A stretch of 35,317 nucleotides of DNA from Roseburia sp. (lineage in GTDB: Bacteria > Bacillota > Clostridia > Lachnospirales > Lachnospiraceae), in NCBI GenBank assembly GCA_003483745.1, contig DMYD01000018.1:1-35317 (forward strand). The letters run 5' to 3'. Positions 15,515-23,692 of the stretch are shown piece by piece. Under the pieces are notes generated by a model that worked only from the letters and a program-made list of their open reading frames with translations, was not told the DNA's origin and searched no databases. The number at the start of each line of letters is the position of its first letter. The stretch's first letter is position 1. The position numbers and the translations under genes were made by a program.

Positions 15515-16585
15515 TTATCTGCCGGATTCCTGCTCCCGCTTCTTAAATATTTCCTGCAGTGACTCCGTATAAGGCGCTCTTGCAATTCCATATTCTGTGA
15601 CAATGCCCGCGATCAGTTCATGATCTGTCACATCAAATGCCGGATTGAACACTTTGACATCTTTCGGCGCCATGCGTTCTTTATACCACATCTCGGTCAC
15701 TTCCTCCGCCGGACGCTGTTCAATCTTAATGTCAGTTCCCGTTTTGGTATTCAGATCGATCGTCGAGGTCGGCGCACAGATATAAACCGGAACATTATAA
15801 TATTTTGCCACTGCGGCAACCACGGAGGTTCCAATCTTGTTTGCCGTATCGCCGTTTGCCGCCACACGGTCACAGCCGACAAATACCGCATTGACCCATC
15901 CATTTTTCATAACAGTTGCGGACATGTTATCACAGATCAGTGTGACATCCACTCCCGATGACTGCAGTTCAAATGCTGTCAGTCTGGCTCCCTGTAACAG
16001 CGGTCTTGTTTCATCTGCAAATACCTTAAAATGATATCCCTTCTCTTCTCCAAGATAGATCGGTGCTGTCGCCGTACCATATTTGCTGGTTGCAAGCTGA
16101 CCTGCATTACAGTGTGTCAGAATACCGTCCCCCGGTTTCACTAACGTCAAACCGTACTCTCCGATCTTTTTGCAGACACGGATATCCTCCTGCCAGATTT
16201 CAACTGCCTCCACTTTAAGATATCCTTTGATCTTTGACACGTCTTCACCGGCGTGTGCCTCTAAAACACCCTGCATCCGGTTTAATGCCCAGCTTAGATT
16301 GACTGCCGTCGGTCTTGCAGAGTCTAAATACTCTTTTTGTTTTACGAACTCCTCATGAAAGGAATCATAATCTGATGCACTGCTCTGTTTTGCCAGAAGA
16401 TAAATTCCAAATGCCGCCGCAACTCCGATTGCCGGAGCACCTCTTACCTTGAGCAGGTAAATGGCATCCCAGATCTCTTCCGCTGTCTTTAACGCAATCA
16501 GTTCAATACTTCCCGGCAGCTTTGTCTGGTCGATGATAATGATCGCATTATTTTCATCATCCAGGCGCACCGTATCATAGTTCAT
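15515..16585 (-). CDS. mtnA: S-methyl-5-thioribose-1-phosphate isomerase
   Basis: MtnA interconverts methylthioribose 1-phosphate and methylthioribulose 1-phosphate in methionine salvage. Evidence is KVRGAPAIGVAAAFGIYLLA, the catalytic cysteine region THCNAGQLATSKYGTA, the AELQSSGVD/ICDNMSA block and GCDRVAANGDTANKIGT. I place the start at the ATG at 16583-16585 (356 residues) because homologues begin like MNYDTVRLDDE. The frame continues to a GTG at 16651, but the TATAAT box at 16660-16665 would make that start leaderless. No strong ribosome site is visible, so the start is the weakest part. No other salvage gene is nearby. Confidence 0.9.
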   Translation of the reverse strand: MNYDTVRLDDENNAIIIIDQTKLPGSIELIALKTAEEIWDAIYLLKVRGAPAIGVAAAFGIYLLAKQSSASDYDSFHEEFVKQKEYLDSARPTAVNLSWALNRMQGVLEAHAGEDVSKIKGYLKVEAVEIWQEDIRVCKKIGEYGLTLVKPGDGILTHCNAGQLATSKYGTATAPIYLGEEKGYHFKVFADETRPLLQGARLTAFELQSSGVDVTLICDNMSATVMKNGWVNAVFVGCDRVAANGDTANKIGTSVVAAVAKYYNVPVYICAPTSTIDLNTKTGTDIKIEQRPAEEVTEMWYKERMAPKDVKVFNPAFDVTDHELIAGIVTEYGIARAPYTESLQEIFKKREQESGR

Positions 16586-16659
16586 GATATTGTCATTTTC
16601 TTTCTTTTGCTGCATGTTAATGACCAATGCCTTTCCTGTTTCTTTGTTCACTTCTTTCT

Positions 16660-16688
16660 ATTATACACGCTAAAGATATGATTTTAAA
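16660..16688 (-). promoter_or_regulatory. Promoter of mtnA-mrp
   Basis: TTTAAA (16683-16688) and TATAAT (16660-16665) on the minus strand are 17 bp apart. The predicted start near 16653 argues for an internal ATG as the mtnA start. Confidence 0.5.
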
Positions 16689-16717
16689 GCCTGCATGCGG
16701 TACTTTTTAAGATACAC

Positions 16718-16766
16718 AAAAAAAGAAGACCAAACCTGTCCTCTGACATGATCTGCCTTCTTCTTT
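16718..16766 (-). terminator. Probable terminator of the alaX operon
   Basis: On the minus strand AAAGAAGA (16759-16766) pairs with TCTTCTTT (16722-16729), followed by a T run continuing to seven T. The loop is long (29 nt) with partial internal pairing. Confidence 0.5.
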
Positions 16767-16781
16767 CAATACGCGTTTCTT

Positions 16782-17378
16782 TTATGTACTGCTTTTTCCT
16801 CCAAAAAATCTTGAAAAGATCGAAGACCTCTGCTTTTTTTCCTCTGCTTTTTTCGGAAATCTCTCTTCTTCTGAATAATCCGGTACCCAGTCAATATAAA
16901 ATACTTTGTCATTCACATCGGTTCTACCGTTAAAATGTCTACACATCTCTTTGATCACTTCCATCATGGTATCCGCCATTTTCTCTGCATTCTGCGCCAT
17001 ACGGTCACAAAATTCCATTCCGCGGTCTGGTCCGTCTTCCCCCCAGATGCAATCATCTCCAAGTATCCTTATCTTATTCAGACGATCTCTCTGATCCTTG
17101 ACCGTACTGAAAAAACGGCTCACCAAAACATTGTGTTCCTCCTTGTCCGTATAACACAAGAACTCCTCTAACAATGTACCTTCCGGAAACCCAATTTCAT
17201 AATAATCATTATAAAAACGACAGATCTGCTCCGCTGTTTTCCGGAACAGGATCCCGCATTGCTGCGGCTTTCTCCAGTAATGGGCTTCTGCTTCCACAAG
17301 TTCTTTGTAAATCTCATCATATGCGGTTTTTATTTTAGAGTCCTTTATCTCACATTCCATCATAAAGTCAAAATTCAT
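16782..17378 (-). CDS. Unknown protein, possibly DUF4145/HEPN-like
   Basis: This 198-residue soluble protein is mostly helical and charged, with no signal or membrane segment. YWRKPQQCGILFRKTAEQICRFYNDY followed by LNKIRILGDDCIWGED recalls, at the level of pattern only, the DUF4145 layout (alpha-helical (A/F)RKxxExI, then IRxxGNxxxH); the usual terminal histidine is not present. The C-terminus ends in a basic SIFSRFFGGKS tail. The start is the ATG at 17376-17378, overlapping the serine hydrolase stop by ATGA, with AGGAAG upstream; the longer frame to 17396 would overlap more. It is the last gene of the alaX operon. No function is assigned. Confidence 0.7.
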   Translation of the reverse strand: MNFDFMMECEIKDSKIKTAYDEIYKELVEAEAHYWRKPQQCGILFRKTAEQICRFYNDYYEIGFPEGTLLEEFLCYTDKEEHNVLVSRFFSTVKDQRDRLNKIRILGDDCIWGEDGPDRGMEFCDRMAQNAEKMADTMMEVIKEMCRHFNGRTDVNDKVFYIDWVPDYSEEERFPKKAEEKKQRSSIFSRFFGGKSST

Positions 17379-18568
17379 TCCTGTCTTCCTCCGCAAAGTT
17401 CACCCCAGACCACATTCTTTATGCGTCTTGTTAATGATGTCGTTCCTGCATCCTTCAGCTGCATGGTAAGCAGCATGGTAAGCTTATCTTCCGGGCTGTT
17501 GCAAAAATATGCCCCAAGCCAGCCATCCCAGCCGTATTCTCCCATCGAAGTAAACATCGGAGATTTTCCCGGCTCTTTCTGAATTCTTAATAGATTGGCA
17601 TACGTGTATCCGCGGATCCCCTCCCAGCACTGATCTAACACTTCCTGCTGGCATGGCATCAGTGCACCACTTGTCATATAGCGCACCGTCTGCGATTTTA
17701 GGATCTGTTTTCCCTGATAAGAACCTTCCTGCATCAACATAGCTGCAAACTTCGCGTAATCATCAAGTGTTGAGACTAATCCTGCACCCCCGGACTCAAA
17801 TGCCGGTGCCTGTTTCATTGCATTCATGATACCAAGATGGTTTTCCGTATAGATTTCTAATCCATGCTCCGTTCTCTGGTACACTTTCGCAAGGCGTTCC
17901 TGTTTCTCCTTTGGGACATAAAACGCGGTATCCTTCATATCGAGAGGTTCGAAAAATTCTTGTTTTAAAAACTCGCCAAAAGACTGCCCACTTATTACTT
18001 CAATGACCGCCCCAAGCACATCCGCGGATGTTCCATACTGGAAGCTCTCTCCCGGCTGAAACTGAAGTGGTATCAATCCGAGACGATTTGCGATCTCCTG
18101 TGTTGTCAGCGCATCCTCCAGATACAGGTGGTCCTTAATCCTGTCAAAGAGTTTTTCCGTCTCCATAGAGCAGACGCTCGTGGTATCTCCACCATACATC
18201 AGACCGGACGTCATGTTAAGCAGATCACAGATTCTGACCGGTCTTATCGTCGGCACAAGTTTTCCACCCGATGCTACGATCGTATTGTGAAACCCCGGTA
18301 AAAATTCTTCCACAAAAGCACCCGCATCCAACAATCCACGCTCCATCAAAAGCATGGCAGCAGCAGATGTGACCGGTTTTGTCATGGAATACAGTCTTGC
18401 AATCGTATCCCGTTCATACTTCTTCTCTGCCTGAATGTCTGCATAACCGCCGGCCGCAAATGCCTGTTCCTTTCCATCCTGAATCACCAAAATATTGGCC
18501 CCGGCAATCTCCTGTTTTTCTACAGCCATTTTTACCAGCTGTTCTATTTTCTGACTCAATTCCTTCAT
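17375..18568 (-). CDS. Beta-lactamase-fold serine hydrolase
   Basis: This 397-residue protein belongs to the class C beta-lactamase/EstB-like esterase superfamily. The catalytic SxxK is S61-MT-K64 in ARLYSMTKP; a YxT/N-type motif is visible in FQYGTSADVLG near residue 178; a glycine-rich GGDTTSV and YGWDGWLGAYF follow. No signal peptide is present, suggesting a cytoplasmic esterase or peptidase rather than a drug-inactivating beta-lactamase. It lies 34 bp after alaX and is coupled by ATGA to the next gene. Substrate unknown. Confidence 0.88.
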   Translation of the reverse strand: MKELSQKIEQLVKMAVEKQEIAGANILVIQDGKEQAFAAGGYADIQAEKKYERDTIARLYSMTKPVTSAAAMLLMERGLLDAGAFVEEFLPGFHNTIVASGGKLVPTIRPVRICDLLNMTSGLMYGGDTTSVCSMETEKLFDRIKDHLYLEDALTTQEIANRLGLIPLQFQPGESFQYGTSADVLGAVIEVISGQSFGEFLKQEFFEPLDMKDTAFYVPKEKQERLAKVYQRTEHGLEIYTENHLGIMNAMKQAPAFESGGAGLVSTLDDYAKFAAMLMQEGSYQGKQILKSQTVRYMTSGALMPCQQEVLDQCWEGIRGYTYANLLRIQKEPGKSPMFTSMGEYGWDGWLGAYFCNSPEDKLTMLLTMQLKDAGTTSLTRRIKNVVWGELCGGRQE

Positions 18569-18602
18569 ATTTGAAAACCCTTTTCCCTAAGAATTACATT
18601 CT

Positions 18603-19760
18603 TTATGCCAGCAGTTGTCTTATCTCTTTCTCATCGGCGTTTAGAGAACCCTGGATCATTGCAGCACTTCCGCCACCTCTTGCTCCTGTTTTTTCACGCA
18701 ACAATGCGGCAATCTCTCTACAGTCTTTTATTTTACTTCCAATGATAAAATTATAACCGCCCTCTTCTTTTTCTACAAAAATACCACAAACTCCCGCATG
18801 TACTTCCACAAGCCCATTGATGGCATTGCGCATGACCGGCGTATCGAGATCCGTCTCAAACAAAAGTACATTTTCCTGTTCTGCCGGAATCCCTGCAATC
18901 TTCTGTTCCACCAGCTTTTGTTTTGCCTGAGCCAGCTTATATTTCAGATCCTGATTAGACTGTTTTAATTTTTCCACAAGCTGCGGAAGTAACTCCTGAT
19001 TTGCAGAAAGTATGCCGGAAATAGAGGAAATAACCTGTGACTTTTTCCTCTCTTCCTCTAGTGCGCGGAATCCGCTTAAAATGCTGATTCTGACGCCGCC
19101 TTTATAATTAGAAAAACTCTGTACCGTCAGCATGCCGATCTCTCCTGTTTTCTTCACATGCGGAGCACAGCAGGCACACACATCCACACCCGGAATCGTC
19201 ACAATACGCACCTGACCTTCGATCTCAATCTTGCTGCGGTAATCAAGCACCGCAAGTTCTTCTTTGGTCGGATAAGTAATTTCAATCGGGAGATTATTAA
19301 CAATCACCTGATTGACTGCCGTCTCAACATCTTTCACCTCATCTGCGGTCAGAACACCATTAAAATCCATCGTGACAATATTGTCACTCAGATGAAATCC
19401 GACATTATCATATCCAAATCTGCTGTGAACGATGCCGGAAAAAATATGCTCCCCGGAATGCTGCTGCATATTATGAAAACGATGTGTCCAGTCAATGATT
19501 CCGTACACAGTTTTTCCAACGGCAATCGGCTCTTTTAAGCTGTGTGTGACCACATCCTTTTTGATCTGTACATCTGTCACTTCAACACCATCTATCGTTC
19601 CCTGATCCGGGCTTTGTCCGCCTTCTTCCGGGAAAAAAAGTGTCCGGTCTAATACGACATGATAGCCGCTTTTTTCCTTATCCTGATATGCCTCACAGGA
19701 CAAAACCTTTGCATCAAATTCCACTGCATACGCATCCTGATCGTATAATTTTTCTGTCAT
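18603..19760 (-). CDS. AlaX-type alanyl-tRNA editing hydrolase
   Basis: This free-standing editing protein of 385 residues hydrolyses mischarged Ser- or Gly-tRNA(Ala). It matches the editing and C-terminal (DHHA1-like) parts of alanyl-tRNA synthetase: FFPEEGGQSPDQGTI (42-56), zinc ligands H101 and H105 in QQHSGEH, C197 and H201 in CACCAPH, a coiled-coil linker around residues 230-290 (LEEERKKSQ ... LKQSNQDLKYKLAQAKQKL), and a glycine-rich C-terminus GARGGGSAAMIQGS. This is the long AlaX form. It starts 15 bp after the upstream unknown gene, in the same operon. Confidence 0.93.
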   Translation of the reverse strand: MTEKLYDQDAYAVEFDAKVLSCEAYQDKEKSGYHVVLDRTLFFPEEGGQSPDQGTIDGVEVTDVQIKKDVVTHSLKEPIAVGKTVYGIIDWTHRFHNMQQHSGEHIFSGIVHSRFGYDNVGFHLSDNIVTMDFNGVLTADEVKDVETAVNQVIVNNLPIEITYPTKEELAVLDYRSKIEIEGQVRIVTIPGVDVCACCAPHVKKTGEIGMLTVQSFSNYKGGVRISILSGFRALEEERKKSQVISSISGILSANQELLPQLVEKLKQSNQDLKYKLAQAKQKLVEQKIAGIPAEQENVLLFETDLDTPVMRNAINGLVEVHAGVCGIFVEKEEGGYNFIIGSKIKDCREIAALLREKTGARGGGSAAMIQGSLNADEKEIRQLLA

Positions 19761-19775
19761 GTTCTTCCTCTTTTC

Positions 19776-20165
19776 CTACTGTAATACTGGTGTAAAATCC
19801 TCGGTGTCTCCGCAGAAAAGACCTCCCAAAGAAGCTGTGATCTTTTGCATCGCCTTCTTTGCAATCTCAAATTCTTCCGGTTTTAAAGTGACAAGATATA
19901 CACTCTCACAATCATGTTCCCTTGCAAATACTGCCGTAATCTCATCTTTTGCCGGAATCTTTGTCCTTTCAATATCAAGTGTCGCTCCGTCATTTAAACC
20001 GATCTCCAATACACCTGCATCTTCCCAGATTTCAACCTCATACTCATCTGTCAGTGCCTCAAAAATACTGCGGACCGTTACATTTTCTGGTGCAAAATAT
20101 AACCATTCGCCCGGTGCCGTGCTCTTTTCTTTTTTTATTTTTTCTGGTTTGCTCTGCCGTTTCAT
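19776..20165 (-). CDS. Small acidic protein of unknown function
   Basis: This 129-residue protein has a basic N-terminus (MKRQSKPEKIKKEK) and then an acidic alpha/beta body (GEWLYFAPENVTVRSIFEALTDEYEVEIWEDAGVLEI). There is no signal or membrane segment and no motif I recognise. GGAGG lies 9 bp before the ATG. It is the first gene of the operon with the AlaX hydrolase, separated by 15 bp. A TGCTATACT box at 20199-20207 is a likely extended -10 promoter. Its association with alaX could mean a shared role, but this is only context. Confidence 0.72.
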   Translation of the reverse strand: MKRQSKPEKIKKEKSTAPGEWLYFAPENVTVRSIFEALTDEYEVEIWEDAGVLEIGLNDGATLDIERTKIPAKDEITAVFAREHDCESVYLVTLKPEEFEIAKKAMQKITASLGGLFCGDTEDFTPVLQ

Positions 20166-20198
20166 CGGAATTCTCCTCCGTTTCCTACTCTACGCTTT

Positions 20199-20207
20199 AG
20201 TATAGCA
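20199..20207 (-). promoter_or_regulatory. Extended -10 promoter of the alaX operon
   Basis: TGCTATACT on the minus strand (TATACT 20199-20204) lies 34 bp before the first gene, divergent from the DUF362 promoter. No good -35 is seen. Confidence 0.5.
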
Positions 20208-20226
20208 TAATCTTACATTTTTTCTA

Positions 20227-20255
20227 CTGACATTTCCATCTTTTTCTTATATAAT
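20227..20255 (+). promoter_or_regulatory. Promoter of the DUF362 gene
   Basis: CTGACA (20227-20232) and TATAAT (20250-20255) are 17 bp apart, 43 bp before the ATG. Confidence 0.7.
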
Positions 20256-20297
20256 GACATGTATACAGTATATGAAAACATACAGGAGGCACACCGT

Positions 20298-21416
20298 ATG
20301 GAAGCATCAAATGTTTATTGTACATCTTTTAAGGCAACGGAGCGTGAAAATCTGCTCCAGAAATTACATCGTCTTATGAAAACTGCCGGTTTTGAGACGA
20401 TCGATTTTACCGACAAATATACAGCGATCAAAATCCATTTTGGCGAGTATGGTAATCTTGCATTTCTTCGTCCGAATTATGCAAGAGTCGTTGCTGACTA
20501 TGTCAAGGAGCTCGGTGGGAAACCTTTCCTCACTGACTGCAACACTTTATATGTCGGCAGTCGTAAAAATGCCATTGATCACCTTGAGACAGCTTATGTC
20601 AACGGATTTTCCCCTTACCAGACCGGATGCCATGTCATCATCGGTGACGGCTTAAAGGGAACCGATGAAACGATCGTTCCAATCAACGGCGAATATGTCA
20701 AAGAAGCAAAAATTGGTCATGCCATCATGGATGCAGATGTTTTTATTTCCCTGACACATTTTAAAGGACATGAAATGGCAGGTTTTGGCGGCGCACTCAA
20801 AAATATCGGTATGGGATGTGGTTCAAGAGCCGGAAAAATGGAACAGCACTGTGACGGTAAGCCAAGTGTTGACCAGTCTTTATGTGTCGGATGTGGCGCA
20901 TGCAGCCGGATCTGTGCGCACGGTGCACCACAGTTTAAAGATCATAAAGCATCCATTGACCATGACAAATGTGTCGGATGCGGCCGCTGCTTAGCAGTCT
21001 GCCCGAAAGACGCGATTGCCGCCGATTTCAACGATTCGATTGCCATGCTCAACTACAAAATGGCAGAATACAGTTTAGCTGTCTGCAAAGACCGTCCATG
21101 TTTCCACGTTTCACTGATCTGCGATGTTTCACCGAATTGTGACTGTCATGCAGAAAATGATATTCCGATCATTCCGAATGTTGGTATGTTGGCATCCTTT
21201 GATCCGGTTGCACTTGATGTGGCATGTGCAGACCTTTGCAATCAGATGACGCCGGTAGAGAACAGTGTTTTGGGTGAGAATCTGAAAAAACATGGCGATG
21301 ATGAAAATCATGATCATTTTCATATGACGCATCCGGATACGGAGTGGAAGAGCTGTATTGCACATGCAGTGAAGATTGGACTGGGAAGTGACCAATATAA
21401 GTTGATTACGATTTAG
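20298..21416 (+). CDS. DUF362 domain protein with two [4Fe-4S] clusters
   Basis: This 372-residue protein has a DUF362 body (AIKIHFGEYGN, LTDCNTLY, FISLTHFKGHEMAGFGGALKNIGMGCGSR) with a ferredoxin insert at about residues 190-245 that carries two cluster motifs, CVGCGACSRIC and CVGCGRCLAVC. It is probably a cytoplasmic redox protein with two 4Fe-4S clusters; DUF362 has no proven reaction. The C-terminal histidine- and aspartate-rich stretch (HGDDENHDHFHMTH) may bind metal. The start is the ATG at 20298 because AGGAGG lies 8 bp upstream. It is a single-gene unit, ending at a strong shared terminator. Confidence 0.9.
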   Translation: MEASNVYCTSFKATERENLLQKLHRLMKTAGFETIDFTDKYTAIKIHFGEYGNLAFLRPNYARVVADYVKELGGKPFLTDCNTLYVGSRKNAIDHLETAYVNGFSPYQTGCHVIIGDGLKGTDETIVPINGEYVKEAKIGHAIMDADVFISLTHFKGHEMAGFGGALKNIGMGCGSRAGKMEQHCDGKPSVDQSLCVGCGACSRICAHGAPQFKDHKASIDHDKCVGCGRCLAVCPKDAIAADFNDSIAMLNYKMAEYSLAVCKDRPCFHVSLICDVSPNCDCHAENDIPIIPNVGMLASFDPVALDVACADLCNQMTPVENSVLGENLKKHGDDENHDHFHMTHPDTEWKSCIAHAVKIGLGSDQYKLITI

Positions 21417-21480
21417 TGTGTTTTTTTGTAGAGTCGTGGGCAAAAGGTGGATTTGAGTTTTCTGAATGGCAAATGGCGTG

Positions 21481-21524
21481 AAGCCGGGATTGTTTTGTTC
21501 CGTTGTTCGAAAATAAGAAAAGCT
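21481..21524. repeat. Dispersed intergenic repeat, copy 1
   Basis: The block beginning AAGCCGGGATTG and ending CGAAAATAAGAAAAGCT matches the block at 34778-34822 with a few differences over about 45 nt. In both places a large stem-loop with unrelated loop sequence follows at once. Confidence 0.75.
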
Positions 21525-21587
21525 GTACCTGCTAACTGGGAACGTTCATCGTTTCGATGAACTCCCAGCCAGCGATACAGCTTTTTT
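21519..21587. terminator. Bidirectional terminator between DUF362 gene and aroK fusion
   Basis: Nested stems AAGCTGTA/TACAGCTT (21520-21527, 21576-21583), CTGGGA/TCCCAG (21536-21541, 21563-21568) and GTTCATCG/CGATGAAC (21544-21551, 21555-21562) make a long hairpin with six T on the plus side and a T-rich tract on the minus side. It separates convergent genes. Confidence 0.85.
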
Positions 21588-21604
21588 AATATATATGCAA
21601 ATGC

Positions 21605-22405
21605 CTATGCTTCCGCTTCTTTCGCATTATCTAATGTGATCAGTTTGGAGATGATCTCTTCGCAGATCTGGGTGACATTTTTTCCATCTGTGGCAACTGT
21701 GACATCTGCGACTGCTTCGTAACGGTCTTTTCGTTTATCCATCAGGCTGCTGATGAAGTCAACGTTCATGTTGTTGTTTAAGATTGGGCGCTCATCACTG
21801 TCTTTTACACGCTCGTAGATGGTTTCCGGCTTTGCGGTAAGTAATACGACACGTCCGTTCTTCTTCATGTGGTCGGTGTTTTCTTCTCTCATAACAACAC
21901 CACCACCACAGGAGACGATCGTCTGTTTTCTCTTCTGCAGCTCAATTAAGGTATTACTCTCTAAGTTGCGGAAGTATGCCTCGCCATATTCATCAAAAAT
22001 CTCAGAAATGGACATTCCCTGTTTTTCCACGATCATCTGATCCATCTCCACACGATCCATCTCAAGTTTATCTTTCAGTTCTCCGGCAATCGTACTCTTT
22101 CCGGCTCCCATGAATCCGATCAGGAAAATATTGTAATCAAACAGGCTCTTTGCCTGGATGCGGCGGCTGTTTTTCATGATATATTTGAAAATATCAAGAA
22201 TCTCTTCCTCGAACTCATTGTCACCAAGTTTGCTCTTTAATGCGTCGGTCTGTTTCTTTTCCTGTTCCGGCTGTAAAATCGGAATACCGGTTGCTTTCTT
22301 ATAAGAAATGATTTCCTGTATATATGACATTCGAACTGCAAGCTGTTCGATGATAATATCATCACATTCTCCAATTTTCTCACGGATTGCTTCTATCTTA
22401 TCCAT
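21605..22405 (-). CDS. aroK: Chorismate mutase-shikimate kinase fusion
   Basis: This 266-residue two-domain enzyme joins two steps of aromatic amino acid synthesis. Residues 1-85 are an AroQ-type chorismate mutase (MDKIEAIREKIGECDDIIIEQLAVRMSYIQEI, then SRRIQ), making prephenate. Residues 91-260 are a shikimate kinase, which phosphorylates shikimate at O3. It has a Walker A GFMGAGKS (97-104), the shikimate-binding D122, R146 and GGG (167-169), and a lid DERPIL. A leader of about 137 nt with a twofold repeated ribosome-site element precedes it (promoter -10 at 22549). Such fusions are seen in clostridial lineages. It lies beside shikimate uptake-type genes, so it may consume imported shikimate. 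Confidence 0.95.
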   Translation of the reverse strand: MDKIEAIREKIGECDDIIIEQLAVRMSYIQEIISYKKATGIPILQPEQEKKQTDALKSKLGDNEFEEEILDIFKYIMKNSRRIQAKSLFDYNIFLIGFMGAGKSTIAGELKDKLEMDRVEMDQMIVEKQGMSISEIFDEYGEAYFRNLESNTLIELQKRKQTIVSCGGGVVMREENTDHMKKNGRVVLLTAKPETIYERVKDSDERPILNNNMNVDFISSLMDKRKDRYEAVADVTVATDGKNVTQICEEIISKLITLDNAKEAEA

Positions 22406-22533
22406 TTTAATCCTCCTTGTTTTCCGAAGGAAAATGCGACTGCCACTGCAGGAGCAGAGGATTTTCCTCCTTGTTTTCCGAAGGAAAATGCGAGCCCCTG
22501 GCGAGCAGAGGATTTTCCTCCTAGTTTTCCTCC
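22406..22533 (-). promoter_or_regulatory. Tandem duplicated-SD leader element, aroK fusion
   Basis: Reading the minus strand, GAGGAAAATCCTCTGCTC ... GCATTTTCCTTCGGAAAACAAGGAGG occurs twice in a row (about 22473-22526 and 22410-22472). The second copy runs directly into the ATG. Each unit holds a complete AAGGAGG, an upstream TCCTC that can pair with it, and the hairpin TTTTCC-TTC-GGAAAA. The loop segments between the conserved blocks differ. The same element precedes the genes at 11734 and 34468. Confidence 0.75.
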
Positions 22534-22548
22534 CAGTTTATATAAAGC

Positions 22549-22577
22549 ATTATAGCAAGATGTGACACATTCCGCAA
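22549..22577 (-). promoter_or_regulatory. Promoter of the aroK fusion
   Basis: TGCTATAAT (TATAAT at 22549-22554, minus) is an extended -10; TTGCGG (22572-22577) 17 bp away is a poor -35. Transcription would begin near 22542 and include the whole duplicated leader. Confidence 0.55.
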
Positions 22578-22643
22578 GCAAAATATTTTAGCACTTTAAA
22601 GTATTTATGTTTTAAAGTGTCCGATATAATTTTTAACAATTTT

Positions 22644-23675
22644 TTATTTGATCACATCCTGCATATCACCAAGGTATGCATCGATCAGATCTTCGGAAAC
22701 ATTTTTTTCAATCGACTCATATACCGGCTTACAGAGTTCCCTGATCCGGCTATGCAGTTCTTCGCTCAGAGGAACGATCTGTGTGCCGCTCTCCTCGATC
22801 GTCTCGATACGGGATGCGATACGTTCATCCGACTGCTCTCTTGCATATTCTTTTGCTGTCTCTGCAGCCTCTCTGATGATTTCCTGCTGCTCGTCTGTCA
22901 GTCCTTCAAAAAATTCGTCACTGACGATCAGCGATATCAGATGTGGCAGATGATTTGTCTCCACGACATAATCCTGCTGTTCGTATAATTTATTGGAGAC
23001 GATAACCTCATACGGATTTTCCTGTGCATCGATGGTGCCCTGCTGCAATCCGATATATACCTCTGAAAAGGTCATCGGTGTCGGACTTGCGCCGAGTGCC
23101 TTCCAGTATGCCATGTGATAGGAATTTTCCATGGTACGGATCTTCTGTCCCTTAAAATCAGAAATTGACTCTACATTGCGGTTTGTGGTCATAACACGAA
23201 ATCCCTGATCTGCATATCCCAAAAGAACATATCCTGCATCCCCATAAACCTGCTGCATCATGGAAAGGAAGTCGGGATTATCCACATGTTCCCGCACCTG
23301 ATTGATCGTCTCAAACACTGCAGGCATATCAAATAATGCAACATCCGGCATAAATGTTACCTGTGGTGCCGTATTCTGTACCACAAACGGGATATCTCCT
23401 TCCTTACAGGACTCTAAAAGTTCTCTGTCTCCCCCTAAAACACTGTTTGGGTAAACAGAAATCAGCATGCTTCCATCGCTCAGACGCTCTACTTCCTCTG
23501 CAAACTTTTCCGCATAGATCTGTGTAACAGTATCCTCCGGGCTTGAGCTTCCAAGTGGCCATGCATAGCGCTGTACTTGCGCCTGATCCTGCGTATCCTT
23601 ACTTCCGCAGCCGCCCATGAAAAGTACCGCACAGGCAAGAACACCGCATATTATCTTTTTCTTACAATTTTTCAA
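22644..23675 (-). CDS. dctP: TRAP transporter solute-binding lipoprotein (DctP family)
   Basis: This is the extracytoplasmic solute receptor of a TRAP importer. I place the start at a TTG (23673-23675) because AAGGAGG lies 8 bp upstream; this gives 343 residues and a clean lipoprotein signal (MKNCKKKIICGVLACAVLFMGGCGS) with the lipid cysteine after MGG. The mature part shows DctP features: the AEKFAEEVERLSDGSMLISVYPNSVLGGDRELLE opening, the IRTMENSYHMAYWKALGASPTPMTFSEVYIGLQQGTIDAQENP signature with the carboxylate-binding arginine, and TNHLPH. The substrate is an organic acid; shikimate or quinate fits the neighbours but is inferred. It follows dctM by 17 bp. Confidence 0.93.
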   Translation of the reverse strand: MKNCKKKIICGVLACAVLFMGGCGSKDTQDQAQVQRYAWPLGSSSPEDTVTQIYAEKFAEEVERLSDGSMLISVYPNSVLGGDRELLESCKEGDIPFVVQNTAPQVTFMPDVALFDMPAVFETINQVREHVDNPDFLSMMQQVYGDAGYVLLGYADQGFRVMTTNRNVESISDFKGQKIRTMENSYHMAYWKALGASPTPMTFSEVYIGLQQGTIDAQENPYEVIVSNKLYEQQDYVVETNHLPHLISLIVSDEFFEGLTDEQQEIIREAAETAKEYAREQSDERIASRIETIEESGTQIVPLSEELHSRIRELCKPVYESIEKNVSEDLIDAYLGDMQDVIK

Positions 23676-23692
23676 TGTTTCGCCCTCCTTCA

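Noticed and set aside
17375..18568. Antibiotic-resistance beta-lactamase
   Set aside because: The SxxK fold is shared by many esterases, and there is no signal peptide.
22592..22619. Hairpin CACTTTAAA/TTTAAAGTG as dctP terminator
   Set aside because: The stem is perfect but all A/T in its upper part, and no T run follows on the minus strand; left unannotated.
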